Shown one piece after another: positions 21,365 to 29,925 of a DNA stretch of 64,000 nt. Source of the DNA: Enterocloster asparagiformis (lineage in GTDB: Bacteria > Bacillota > Clostridia > Lachnospirales > Lachnospiraceae); NCBI GenBank assembly GCA_018380885.1, contig JAGZSY010000018.1:62001-126000 (forward strand), written 5' to 3'. Within the stretch, counting starts at the first letter, position 1. Each line of letters starts with the position of its first letter. A program made the translations under genes and the position numbers. A model generated the notes under the pieces. It was given only the letters and a program-made list of their open reading frames with translations. It had not been told where the DNA came from and did no database searches.

Positions 21365-22576
21365 ATGGATATCCTGATTGTGAAACTCTGCGCCGTGTTC
21401 CTGGTCATTATCGCCATCCTGTGGTGCAAACGTCCGCTGTTTGCGGCAATTTCCGGCGGCCTGGCCGCGGCGGTGCTGCTGTACGGCATCCCTGTCCTTC
21501 AGGCCCTGGCGATTATGGGAAAATCCCTGATCAGCCCCGGGACCATCACCGTGGTGCTGAGCTTTTATTTTATTACTTTTTTGCAGCGGATGCTGGAGCG
21601 CAGGCGGCGTCTGAAGCAGGCGGAGGAATCCCTGGACGGCCTGTTCAACAACAGGCGGATCAACGCCTCGGCGGCTCCTGCGGTGATCGGTCTGCTGCCG
21701 TCGGCCGGCGCAATGACCATCTGCGCGCAGATCGTGAAATCCTCCTGCGAGGACTATATGAGCCCGGAGGACATGACCTGCGTCACCAGCTTTTACCGCC
21801 ATATTCCCGAGAGCTTTCTGCCCACCTACTCCTCGATCCTGATCGCCCTGGCGTTGTCCGGCGTGGGGGCGGGGCAGTTCGTGCTGGCTATGCTGCCGCT
21901 TGTGGCTGCGCTCTTTCTGATCGGATACGTGTTCCACCTGCGCAGGCTGCCCAAGCGCACGGGCCAGCGCCCGGAGGGCAGGAAAATCGATTTTGTCCGC
22001 GGACTGTTTCGCAGCCTCTGGTCAATCATTCTCATTGTATTTCTGATTATCGCATTCGATATCCCGGTTTACATCGCCACCCCCCTGGTGACGGTGCTCA
22101 ACGTCTTTGTGGACCGCCTGGAATGGTGGGAAATCCGTCCGATGTTTATCACGGCTTTTGAACCGGTGATTATTTGCAACACGGTGCTGATAATGATGTT
22201 CAAGGACATCATCACCTCCACCGGCGTGATTCACGAGCTGCCGGTCTTTTTCGGCGGTCTGCCGGTTCCGCTGCCGCTGGTGTTTGCGCTGATCTTCTTT
22301 TTCGGCACGATTATCAGCGGTTCCAACGCCATCATACCGCTGTGCCTGCCCATGGCGATGGCGGCGGTCCCCGACGGGGGCGTTGCCCTGCTGGTGCTGC
22401 TCATGAGCATGGCTTATGCGGCCATGCAGATTTCCCCCACCCATGTGTGCCTGTTTATCGCCTCGGAATGCTTCAAGGTCAACATCGGAGCTCTGGTGAG
22501 GCGCAATATCCCCATGGTCCTGGTCTTTTCCGCCGTTGCGGTGGCGTACTCCGCTGCTCTGGGCGTTTTTTCATAA
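21365..22576 (+). CDS. DUF401-family integral membrane protein (ion-transporter-like permease)
   Basis: A 403-residue polytopic membrane protein with about ten hydrophobic segments. The LLPSAGAMTICAQIV region near residue 115 and the mirrored FFGTIISGSNAIIPLCLP region near 315 look like the paired re-entrant loops of IT-superfamily carriers, and the order of segments matches DUF401 (TIGR00529-type) proteins. It probably carries an organic anion or similar solute across the cytoplasmic membrane. The ATG at 21365 follows GTGAGGA; an upstream in-frame GTG overlaps that site. It stands alone between the phosphatase and a GntR regulator, which might control it, but the substrate is unknown. Confidence 0.8.
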   Translation: MDILIVKLCAVFLVIIAILWCKRPLFAAISGGLAAAVLLYGIPVLQALAIMGKSLISPGTITVVLSFYFITFLQRMLERRRRLKQAEESLDGLFNNRRINASAAPAVIGLLPSAGAMTICAQIVKSSCEDYMSPEDMTCVTSFYRHIPESFLPTYSSILIALALSGVGAGQFVLAMLPLVAALFLIGYVFHLRRLPKRTGQRPEGRKIDFVRGLFRSLWSIILIVFLIIAFDIPVYIATPLVTVLNVFVDRLEWWEIRPMFITAFEPVIICNTVLIMMFKDIITSTGVIHELPVFFGGLPVPLPLVFALIFFFGTIISGSNAIIPLCLPMAMAAVPDGGVALLVLLMSMAYAAMQISPTHVCLFIASECFKVNIGALVRRNIPMVLVFSAVAVAYSAALGVFS

Positions 22577-22761
22577 AGCGCCCGGCCTTTCCCTGCCGGC
22601 AGGACGCGCCGGATACAACTGCACGACATCCTATGTATTTTAAAATCGGTATGCTTCGGAAAATGTAAACAGCCGGATACAGCGGCGTTTGCCGGATGTG
22701 GCTGTGAAAGCGCTTTCCCAAATTGGATCAGAAGTAGGATGTTTTTTTCTGTAAAGTCTGG

Positions 22762-22767
22762 TATAAT
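22762..22767 (+). promoter_or_regulatory. Likely -10 box of GntR regulator gene
   Basis: TATAAT preceded by TCTGG, with a weak -35 region (ATGTTT at 17 bases). It gives a leader of about 30 bases. Confidence 0.45.
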
Positions 22768-22802
22768 GGAGCATGAGATTTTAGGGGAGGGACATGGTAC
22801 AT

Positions 22803-23522
22803 ATGGAAAGAAATCCTGGAGAGGCGGCGCAGGAGCGGCCGGATAAGAAGCCGGACGTAAAGCTTCTGGCGGAGCAGGCGGCGGACCAGATTGTGGACCT
22901 GATCGTGGACAACAACTGGGAGAGCGGCAATAAGCTGCCCAACGAGTACGAGCTGGCAAAGCAGCTGAATGTGAGCCGCAACACGCTGCGGGAGGCGATC
23001 CGCGCGCTGGTATCCCGCAATATATTGGAGATCCGCAGGGGAGACGGGACCTACATTGCCGAGAACTGCGGAGTAACCGAAGATCCCATGGGACTAAAGT
23101 TTATCCGGGACAAGCAAAAGCTGGTGTCGGACCTTCTGGAGCTGCGCTTTATGATCGAGCCGGAGTTGGCCTCCATGGCGGCTTTAAACGCTACGGACGC
23201 CCAGGCCGGGAAGCTTTATGAGCTGTGCAGGGAGATCGAGAAGCGGATTTTGCGCAAGGAGCCTTACGAGGACAGGGACATGGAGTTTCACGTGATGATC
23301 GCCAGGCTCAGCAACAATATTATGGCGCCCAATCTGATTCCCGTGATCAATCAGTCGGTGATCCCTTTTCTGCAGGGGCGCAGGGAGGATATGGAGCGGG
23401 ATATTCTGGAGACACACCGGGACATTGTGACGGCTATACAGCGCCACAATCCGGATGAGGCCCACGATGCCATGTACCTTCATCTGCTCTATACGCGTAA
23501 ATGCATCAAGAGAGTCCGCTGA
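22803..23522 (+). CDS. GntR-family transcriptional regulator (FadR subfamily, FCD domain)
   Basis: A 239-residue regulator. The N-terminal winged helix carries LPNEYELAKQLNVSRNTLREAIRALVSRNILEIRRGDGTYIAE, the classic GntR helix-turn-helix and wing. The C-terminal all-helical FCD domain includes LRFMIEPELASMAAL, a DMEFHVMIARLSNN metal/ligand-site histidine stretch and a final ETHRDIVTAIQRHNPDEAHDAM helix. ATG 22803 is preferred since GGAGGG is 9 bases upstream; ATG 22794 is too close. It lies between the DUF401 permease and the nagA-PTS unit. It may control either; the palindrome in the nagA promoter makes the amino-sugar unit the better guess. Confidence 0.9.
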   Translation: MERNPGEAAQERPDKKPDVKLLAEQAADQIVDLIVDNNWESGNKLPNEYELAKQLNVSRNTLREAIRALVSRNILEIRRGDGTYIAENCGVTEDPMGLKFIRDKQKLVSDLLELRFMIEPELASMAALNATDAQAGKLYELCREIEKRILRKEPYEDRDMEFHVMIARLSNNIMAPNLIPVINQSVIPFLQGRREDMERDILETHRDIVTAIQRHNPDEAHDAMYLHLLYTRKCIKRVR

Positions 23523-23540
23523 TCTGCGGATGATTTGTAT

Positions 23541-23579
23541 AAAAAATGCCGGATTCCACTGCGGAATCCGGCATTTTTA
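23541..23579 (+). terminator. Rho-independent terminator after GntR gene
   Basis: AAAAATGCCGGATTCC and CGGAATCCGGCATTTTT form a near-perfect hairpin ending in a T run. Confidence 0.9.
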
Positions 23580-23632
23580 TGTTTATCGATATAGACATTG
23601 GATGTATTTTTGAAAAATATATCTAAAATAAA

Positions 23633-23661
23633 TTGACTTATCCACAATATTGTGATAATAT
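23633..23661 (+). promoter_or_regulatory. nagA promoter with internal palindromic operator
   Basis: TTGACT and TATAAT-like TAATAT are separated by exactly 17 bases. The spacer holds a perfect 12-base palindrome CACAATATTGTG (23643-23654). Its place between the two boxes suggests a repressor operator, perhaps for the adjacent GntR protein. Confidence 0.7.
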
Positions 23662-23696
23662 CTGCTTAACAGGTAGGATGTATGGAGGGAAACGGA

Positions 23697-24851
23697 ATGA
23701 TTTTAAAAAACGGAAGGATTGTGAACGAACAGTTTCAGTATGAATTTGCCGATATCCGCATGGAGGGAGGGACCATAGTTGAGATCGGCCGGGAGCTTCA
23801 GGGCGGGGAGTCGGTGGACTGCGGGGGAAGGACGATTATTCCCGGCCTGTTCGACATTCATACCCACGAATGCATCGGATATCAGCTGGCGGAGTGCAGC
23901 CAGGAGAGCCTTTTGAGGATGGCGGGATTTTACGGGCGCAACGGCGTCACCTCCTATCTGGCCACCATCGACTCCCAGCGGGAGGATACGCTGGAGGCTA
24001 TGTGCGCGGAGATCGGACGTTACCGGTCACAACGGCATGAGGGGGCTGCGATCCGGGGCGTACACATCGAGGGCATGTTTTTTTCCGAGAAGCGAAAAGG
24101 CGGCCATCCTTCGGAGCTGCTGATTCCGCCCAGCGTGGAGCTGGTCCGCAGGCTGAACAGTCTCTGCGGCGGAGCGGTTAAGATCGCCTGCGTGTCTCCC
24201 GAGCTGGAGGGGGCGGATGAATTTATTGAGGAGCTGTCCCGGGAGATGGTGGTTTCCATCGCGCACACGGATGCGGACTACGCTGTGACGAAACGCGCGG
24301 TGCGCCTGGGAGCCAGGAGCTTTACCCATCTGTTCAACGGCATGAGGCCTTTGAACCACCGGGAGCCGGGGGTGGTGGGCGCAGCCTTTGACTCGCCGGA
24401 TACGTATAAGGAAGTGATCGCGGACGGAATGCATTTGGCCCCCGCCATTGTGAGGAGCGCCTACCGTCTGATCGGACCTGACCGGATGATATTGATCAGC
24501 GATTCCTGCGTGGCCACCGGGCTTGCGGACGGGATCTATGAGATCGGTAAGGACCACGGCCGCAGAATTGAAGTGAAGGATGGTCTGGCCCGTCTGGAGC
24601 ACACGGACACGATCTGCGGTTCCACCTTCTGCCTCTACCAGATGTTCAGAAACGCGGTGATGAACATCGGCATCGATTTTATGGGAGCGCTGAAGGCCTG
24701 CACCATCAATCCGGCCCGACTGGTGGGTCTGGATGGGGAGATCGGCTCCATTGCCCTGGGCAAAGCCGGGGATCTGGTGGTGATCGACAGCAATATGGAC
24801 ATCTGCGATGTTTATATAGAAGGAAAACGAGTTGAGAGAGGAGGCAAGTGA
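23697..24851 (+). CDS. nagA: N-acetylglucosamine-6-phosphate deacetylase
   Basis: A 384-residue amidohydrolase that removes acetate from GlcNAc-6-phosphate to give glucosamine-6-phosphate. Visible motifs are the metal site DIHTHECIG, the HIEGMFFSEKRKGGHP substrate region typical of NagA, the HTDADYAVT strand, FTHLFNGMRPLNHREPG and the catalytic-aspartate strand ILISDSCVATG. ATG 23697 follows GGAGGG by 7 bases; an upstream ATG at 23682 overlaps that site. The TGA overlaps the next ATG, so it is translationally coupled to a PTS EIIA. With EIIA and EIIBC downstream it forms an uptake and deacetylation unit. No NagB deaminase is present in the window. Confidence 0.93.
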   Translation: MILKNGRIVNEQFQYEFADIRMEGGTIVEIGRELQGGESVDCGGRTIIPGLFDIHTHECIGYQLAECSQESLLRMAGFYGRNGVTSYLATIDSQREDTLEAMCAEIGRYRSQRHEGAAIRGVHIEGMFFSEKRKGGHPSELLIPPSVELVRRLNSLCGGAVKIACVSPELEGADEFIEELSREMVVSIAHTDADYAVTKRAVRLGARSFTHLFNGMRPLNHREPGVVGAAFDSPDTYKEVIADGMHLAPAIVRSAYRLIGPDRMILISDSCVATGLADGIYEIGKDHGRRIEVKDGLARLEHTDTICGSTFCLYQMFRNAVMNIGIDFMGALKACTINPARLVGLDGEIGSIALGKAGDLVVIDSNMDICDVYIEGKRVERGGK

Positions 24852-25324
24852 TGTTTTTCAGGGCGAAACCTGCGGTTGAAATTGTCGCCCCCATCACAGG
24901 CGTCGCCATGCGCCTGTCGGAAGTGCCGGACCCCATTTTTGCCGAGAAGATCGTGGGGGACGGGGTGGCGATTGTGCCGTCGGGGCAGGAGGTGGTGGCG
25001 CCTTTTTCCTGCGAGGTGGTGCAGATCGCCCACACGAAACACGCGCTGGCGGTGCGCAGCGAACAGGGCGTTGAGTTTCTGATCCACATGGGGATCGACA
25101 CCGTGCAGATGAAGGAACATGTATTCCACTACTGCGTGGGGGTCGGGGACAAGGTGAAAAAAGGGGATGTGCTGCTGCGGGTGGACTGGGACAGAATCCG
25201 GGAACAGTCCTACAACACCATCTCCCCCTGCCTGATTTTAAATTATCGGGATATGAAACAGACAAAATTTTATTATGGGGACATGAAGGCCGGGGAGACG
25301 AAGCTGATGGAAATCGCGCGCTGA
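24851..25324 (+). CDS. PTS glucose-family EIIA component
   Basis: A 157-residue single-domain EIIA of the glucose (Crr) family. The phosphorylated histidine is H79 in the HMGIDT motif (LIHMGIDTVQ), and the opening VEIVAPITGVAMRLSEVPDPIFAEKIVGDG is typical. It passes phosphate from HPr to the EIIB domain of the downstream permease. Its ATG shares one base with the nagA stop, and GAGAGGAGG lies just upstream. Here EIIA is a separate protein whereas EIIBC is fused, the opposite of fully fused NagE proteins. The neighbours indicate GlcNAc as substrate. Confidence 0.92.
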   Translation: MFFRAKPAVEIVAPITGVAMRLSEVPDPIFAEKIVGDGVAIVPSGQEVVAPFSCEVVQIAHTKHALAVRSEQGVEFLIHMGIDTVQMKEHVFHYCVGVGDKVKKGDVLLRVDWDRIREQSYNTISPCLILNYRDMKQTKFYYGDMKAGETKLMEIAR

Positions 25325-25363
25325 GCCGGGCAGGTATGAAGAACGAGAAATGGAGGGGTTTGT

Positions 25364-26767
25364 ATGTTTCAAAAATTATTGAACAATTTGCAGCGTCTGG
25401 GTAAAGCTCTTATGGTGCCGATCGCGGTATTGCCCGCGGCAGCCATATTTTTGCGGCTGGGATCAGGGGATTTGCTGAATATCAAATTTGTGGAGGCGGC
25501 GGGTTCCGCTGTATTTGGAAATCTCCCGGTGCTCTTCGCCATCGGCGTGGCATTTGGACTGGCGTCGGACAAACACGGTGCCGCCGCCCTGGCCGGCGCG
25601 GTATCCTATTTTATCATCACGGAGACGGCTCTGGCCATCAATGAGAACAACGCTCTGGGCCATCTGGCAGGCATCATTGCCGGCTGCATCGGCGGCTATT
25701 GCTACAATCATTTCCGCAAGGTGAAGCTTCCGGACTGGCTGGGATTTTTCGGCGGGCGCAGGTTTGTGCCTATCGTGGCGGGCGGCATGTCCATTGTAAC
25801 CGGCGGCGTGCTGGGTTATATTTTCCCCGTGATCCAGAAGGGACTCAGCGGGCTGTCCAATGTGATCCAGAACGCGCCCCAGGGCGTGGGAGAGTTTATC
25901 CAGGGCGTGCTCAACCGTGCGCTTCTCCCCTTTGGGCTGCACCACATCCTGAACACCTATGTAAATAACTTCCTGGGCGAGTGGAACGGTATCACCGGAG
26001 ATTTGAACAGGTTTTTTGCCCAGAACCCAGCCGCGGGCCTGATGGACCCCACCGCGGGCCGTTTCGGCGTGGGCGGCTTCATCATCGATATGTTTGCGCT
26101 TCCCGCGGTGGCATTAGCCATGTACACCACCGTGAAGAAGGAAAACCGGAAAGCGGTCTGCGGCGCTTACATATCTGTGGCTCTGACCGCGGCGTTAACC
26201 GGAATCACGGAGCCCATCGAGTTTATGTTCATGTTCATTGCGCCGGGTCTCTACGTATTCCATGCGATCATGTTCGGCGCCTGCGGCGGAATCGCCTCCA
26301 TCCTGGGCGCAAGACACCGGGAGACCTTCTCCTCCGGACTGATCGACTACGTGCTGAATTACAACCTGTCCACCAAGGCGTGGATCATCATTCCGCTCGG
26401 AATTATCACGGCCGTTATCTATTTCCTGGTATTCCGGTGGGCCATCAACAAATTTAATCTCCCGGTTCCGGGCAGGGACGACGCGGAGGGAATCGGGCTG
26501 GCCGAGGCCATCAAGCAGAAAGGATGGAACGGAGTCGCCAGGGAGTTTGTGGAGAAGCTGGGCGGCAAGGATAATATTATCTTTATGGAGCCCTGTATCA
26601 CCAGGCTGCGCATGCAGGTGAAGAATCCGGCTTTGATCAACGACGACGAACTGAAAGCGGCGGGAGCCAGCGGCGTGATGCACATGGGCAAGGACGCCAT
26701 TCAGGTGGTGATCGGTCCGCAGGCGGAGAACCTGGCGGACGAGATGAACCAGTATATGGGAAAATAG
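25364..26767 (+). CDS. nagE: PTS EIIBC component, N-acetylglucosamine type
   Basis: A 467-residue fused EIIC-EIIB permease. The membrane EIIC part (about 1-370) opens with LLNNLQRLGKALMVPIAVLPAAAIFLRLG and contains the GLHHILNTYVNN and GITEPIEFMFMF loops used for sugar binding in the GlcNAc/glucose family. The EIIB domain at the C-terminus carries the phosphorylated cysteine C411 in EPCITRLR. It takes up and phosphorylates the sugar, most likely GlcNAc given nagA upstream. It closes the nagA-EIIA-EIIBC unit and is followed by a clear terminator. Specificity for GlcNAc over glucose rests partly on context. Confidence 0.9.
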   Translation: MFQKLLNNLQRLGKALMVPIAVLPAAAIFLRLGSGDLLNIKFVEAAGSAVFGNLPVLFAIGVAFGLASDKHGAAALAGAVSYFIITETALAINENNALGHLAGIIAGCIGGYCYNHFRKVKLPDWLGFFGGRRFVPIVAGGMSIVTGGVLGYIFPVIQKGLSGLSNVIQNAPQGVGEFIQGVLNRALLPFGLHHILNTYVNNFLGEWNGITGDLNRFFAQNPAAGLMDPTAGRFGVGGFIIDMFALPAVALAMYTTVKKENRKAVCGAYISVALTAALTGITEPIEFMFMFIAPGLYVFHAIMFGACGGIASILGARHRETFSSGLIDYVLNYNLSTKAWIIIPLGIITAVIYFLVFRWAINKFNLPVPGRDDAEGIGLAEAIKQKGWNGVAREFVEKLGGKDNIIFMEPCITRLRMQVKNPALINDDELKAAGASGVMHMGKDAIQVVIGPQAENLADEMNQYMGK

Positions 26768-26784
26768 CAGAAATCAGCGACAGA

Positions 26785-26815
26785 ATACCCTCGGGAGAAA
26801 ATCCCGGGGGTTTTT
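26785..26815 (+). terminator. Rho-independent terminator after EIIBC
   Basis: ACCCTCGGGA and TCCCGGGGGT pair around a short A-rich loop, followed by TTTTT. Confidence 0.85.
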
Positions 26816-26864
26816 GCGCGGCGTCCAGTGCAAAATTGTATTTGGAAGGAAATGGAATGTATGG

Positions 26865-26893
26865 TTGAAACTGTATGGATATCCGAGTATAAT
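26865..26893 (+). promoter_or_regulatory. Promoter of the three-gene sigma-sensor operon
   Basis: TTGAAA, 17 bases, TATAAT. The -35 region also reads TGAAAC, the box favoured by many ECF sigma factors, so both housekeeping and self-directed transcription are conceivable. Self-regulation is inference. Confidence 0.6.
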
Positions 26894-27184
26894 TGGAGAT
26901 GACAGTTTTGCATCCGAAAATAAATTTTCAAATTTTAAAACCGGGCGTGCGTCTGATTCGTCTTTTGATCAGAGGCTGATGAAATGTTGATGAAAAGAAA
27001 AGAGAGGGATAAGAAAATGGCGGGTATGGCTGCGGGATAAAGCGATGGAGAGGCAGGGAAAATATGCTGTCAATACAGGGATGGCTGTGGTAAAATATTG
27101 GCATGTCGTATTTTGGAATTATTTGGGATGAACGGAATTTATTCACATTTTAATTGACAGAGACGGTGGAGGGGGAGTTATCGC

Positions 27185-29863
27185 GTGGAACAGAGTATGA
27201 GACAGTTGGTTGAGAGGGCGGGAGCGGGTGACCAGCAGGCCGTAACCGCCCTATATGAGCAGACGAACCGGAAAGCGTACTACCTGGCGCTGCAGCTGGT
27301 GAAGGATCAGGACCAGGCCCAGGACATTTTGCAGGACGCCTATCTGAAGGTATTCACCAATCTGCACATGCTGCAGCAGCCGGAGAATTTTCAGGGCTGG
27401 CTGGACACGATTGTGATCAACAAGAGCAAGGACTATTTGAAGAAGAAAAAGCCGGTGCTGTTTTCCCATATGGCTGGGGAGAGCGGGACGGACACAGAAC
27501 CGGATTTTGAGGATGAGAGCGGGTATTTTTCACCGGAAAAACAGGTGGATTACGCGGAGACAAAGCGGCTGGTCCAGGAGATGATCGACCGTCTGCCCGA
27601 GCAGCAGCGGATGGCCGTGGTGTTGTATTATCTGGAAAACCTCTCGGTGGGTCAGATCGCGCGCATGATGGAGTGCTCGGAGGGCACGGTGAAGAGCCGG
27701 CTGAACTATGGCCGGAAAGCCATCAAGGAGCAGGTGCTGGCTTTAGAGAAGAAGGGCACCAAGCTGTACTGCATGCCGCTTGTTCCCTTCCTGTACTGGA
27801 TGTTCCGCCAGCAGGTGCTGGCCGCGGTTGTGCCGGGCGCCGTGGGATCGGCGGTTGTGGCCGGAGGTGCGGCAGGGGCCGGGAACGCGGCGGGAGCTGG
27901 TGCGGCAGGAGCCGGGAATGCGGCGGGAGCTGGTGCGGCAGGGGCCGGGAACGCGGCGGGAGCTGGTGCGGCAGGGGCCGGGAACGCGGCGGGAGCTGGT
28001 GCGGCAGGAGCCGGGAACGCAGCGGGAGTTGGCATGGCCGGCGCCGGCGGTGCGGGAACTGCGGCTGCCGGCAAGGCAGGGCTAGCGGTTTTGGGCAAGG
28101 CCATGGGCGTTAAGGGGATCGCCATTGTGGCGGCGGCTTGCGTAGGTGTTGGAGCCGGAGCAGCGGGCGGTGTATATGCTGTAAAAAGCCACCAGGCGGC
28201 TGAGGCGGCAAAGGTGGAAGCGGAGAGAGCGGATGAGGCGCGTTCGGGAGTTCAGAGGGAGCGGGAAACGGCGGGGACTGTCGATGACGGCGCGAGCCTC
28301 ATGGATGAGAATCGGGAAGCTGACAGGATCAAAGCAGCCTGGACCCCGCAGCAACAGCGAATTTGGGAGGCTGCGCTCTACACGGCGATGGATGAGCGGG
28401 TTGCAGCCGCTGATCTTGGAAAGGAGCCGGGAACGCTGTCGCAGAAGAGCCGAAATATGTTTTTGGAGGCAAGCTACTCAATTACTACGTGGGGATTGAT
28501 GACGGAGGCCATTGGAAGCGTCAACAGGGGTGGCTATAGCATTTATGATAAGGACACGGTTGATCAGATCATAGAAGAGTGTTTCGGCTACCCGCTGGAG
28601 GAGTACGTGGCGGGAACCGATCAGACCCTGATTTTGTTGAAAGACGACACATACTGGCTGTCCGGCGGGGACTGGGGAACGACGTGGCCTTATAAAGAAA
28701 TCGCGGGAATCGAAGTACGGGATGACCGCTTATGCGTCTATGGTTACAAGGGCTGGGAGACGGACCTTGAGGAAAATGCGAACGTTAACTACAAGTTTGA
28801 TTCGGATCAGAATACCTGGATTTTTAAAGAGCCGCTGGTGATGGAATTCAGTTACCATCCGGATGCAACCTACAGCTTTTTCCGCCTGGAGGATATTCAC
28901 TATAACCGGGACTGGGAATCCGGAGAGGGGAGTGATCCCGGCAAAACGGGAGGTTTGGAGGAGATTCCGCAGATGGAGGCGGGCCGGTATTATGTGGCGG
29001 ACATACTGGTTCAGGGAGAGCATGTCGACTTTGAACCGGACCTCACCTACTATACGATAACAGCGCTGACGAACCAGGAGGCGCGCATGGTCTGCCACTA
29101 TGAGAATAAGGACAGCGAGGAGGTCTACACGAAGAATGAGGAGGGAGAATACCTTCGGCCCATGAAAGATAATTTTGCAGGTTGGTTTGCGGGGATGTCT
29201 TTTGATTCGCCGACTCAGATTAGCAGAGTCCGATATCGCCCCGGGGCGGACGGAGGACTGGAAGAAGATGTGCGCTGGGTATACCGGGCCGGGGAGGAGC
29301 CGCGGACGGGAGCGGCGGAGGTTTCGGCTCAACAAAAGCATGTTATGGAACTACTGCTAAGCCCTCTGGTCTATGCCAAAGTCCCGGAGGACGGAATTGT
29401 CCGGACTGCGGATTTGAGTCCGGAGAGAATTGTCAATCTCATGGAGGGACATTTAAATGATATTATGGAGGACCCTGCGGAGAGCATTTTCTCACCTCTT
29501 GCGGAGGCGGGGACGCACAGCGTGGAACAGGGACTGGTATACCAATACATAGAGGACATGTACGGGCAGCCTGTATCGGAGAAGGCTGTGGAAAAGGAGC
29601 TTTCCCGAGAAGTTCAGTTTCTGAAGCTGGAGGACGGCCGGCTCAGCGTGACGGGAGCCAGTGGAGAAGCTTGGTGTGGTGTGACGCTGGAGGATTTCAC
29701 CATAGAAAATGGAAAACTTTCGGCCAAAGGAATTTACCGGATCGAGTTGGGGGATGAGACGATGGGCGGACAGGTACAGGCGGTATTTGAGGTGGCCCCC
29801 GGCAGCTTTTTCGGTTATACCTTGGAGTCGGTGGAGGTTACCGTTGTAAAGGACGGAAATTAG
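27185..29863 (+). CDS. ECF-type sigma factor fused to transmembrane and extracytoplasmic domain (copy 1)
   Basis: An 892-residue single polypeptide. Residues 20-90 form sigma region 2 (ALYEQTNRKAYYLALQLVKDQDQAQDIL), and 135-185 region 4 with its helix-turn-helix (SVGQIARMMECSEGTVKSRL). A conserved YCMPLVPFLYWMFRQQVLA stretch follows. Residues about 213-297 are an Ala/Gly repeat linker; 305-333 is hydrophobic and probably spans the membrane; the rest, about 550 residues, is a soluble outside domain I cannot assign. The GTG start follows GGAGGGGGAG and aligns with the ATG of the two paralogues. It heads a three-gene operon. It may be a membrane-tethered sigma factor released by proteolysis; that mechanism is inference. 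Confidence 0.88.
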   Translation: MEQSMRQLVERAGAGDQQAVTALYEQTNRKAYYLALQLVKDQDQAQDILQDAYLKVFTNLHMLQQPENFQGWLDTIVINKSKDYLKKKKPVLFSHMAGESGTDTEPDFEDESGYFSPEKQVDYAETKRLVQEMIDRLPEQQRMAVVLYYLENLSVGQIARMMECSEGTVKSRLNYGRKAIKEQVLALEKKGTKLYCMPLVPFLYWMFRQQVLAAVVPGAVGSAVVAGGAAGAGNAAGAGAAGAGNAAGAGAAGAGNAAGAGAAGAGNAAGAGAAGAGNAAGVGMAGAGGAGTAAAGKAGLAVLGKAMGVKGIAIVAAACVGVGAGAAGGVYAVKSHQAAEAAKVEAERADEARSGVQRERETAGTVDDGASLMDENREADRIKAAWTPQQQRIWEAALYTAMDERVAAADLGKEPGTLSQKSRNMFLEASYSITTWGLMTEAIGSVNRGGYSIYDKDTVDQIIEECFGYPLEEYVAGTDQTLILLKDDTYWLSGGDWGTTWPYKEIAGIEVRDDRLCVYGYKGWETDLEENANVNYKFDSDQNTWIFKEPLVMEFSYHPDATYSFFRLEDIHYNRDWESGEGSDPGKTGGLEEIPQMEAGRYYVADILVQGEHVDFEPDLTYYTITALTNQEARMVCHYENKDSEEVYTKNEEGEYLRPMKDNFAGWFAGMSFDSPTQISRVRYRPGADGGLEEDVRWVYRAGEEPRTGAAEVSAQQKHVMELLLSPLVYAKVPEDGIVRTADLSPERIVNLMEGHLNDIMEDPAESIFSPLAEAGTHSVEQGLVYQYIEDMYGQPVSEKAVEKELSREVQFLKLEDGRLSVTGASGEAWCGVTLEDFTIENGKLSAKGIYRIELGDETMGGQVQAVFEVAPGSFFGYTLESVEVTVVKDGN
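27866..28030 (+). repeat. Five 33-bp tandem repeats in sigma copy 1 linker
   Basis: Units begin at 27866, 27899, 27932, 27965 and 27998 and encode the 11-residue GAAGAGNAAGA. Only scattered third-position and A/G changes separate the units, so the array is young or kept uniform. Slippage would change linker length without shifting the frame. Confidence 0.85.
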
Positions 29864-29925
29864 CGCGGTATCTGAACGATAGGAAGCATTTGGAACGGGC
29901 GCAGATAAGTGAGGAAACGTAAAAT

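Larger units (their letters stand above)
26768..27184. other. Intergenic region with terminator and sigma-operon leader
   Basis: This 417-base gap holds the EIIBC terminator, the promoter at 26865-26893 and about 290 bases of leader before the first sigma-sensor gene. A second -10-like TGTGGTAAAAT lies near 27083-27094. Only tiny reading frames occur here. No riboswitch fold was recognised, though a leader this long could hold one. Confidence 0.5.

Noticed and set aside
27866-28030. Possible CRISPR-like array
   Set aside because: The 33-bp units are directly adjacent with no spacers and are in frame within a coding region, so they are coding tandem repeats.
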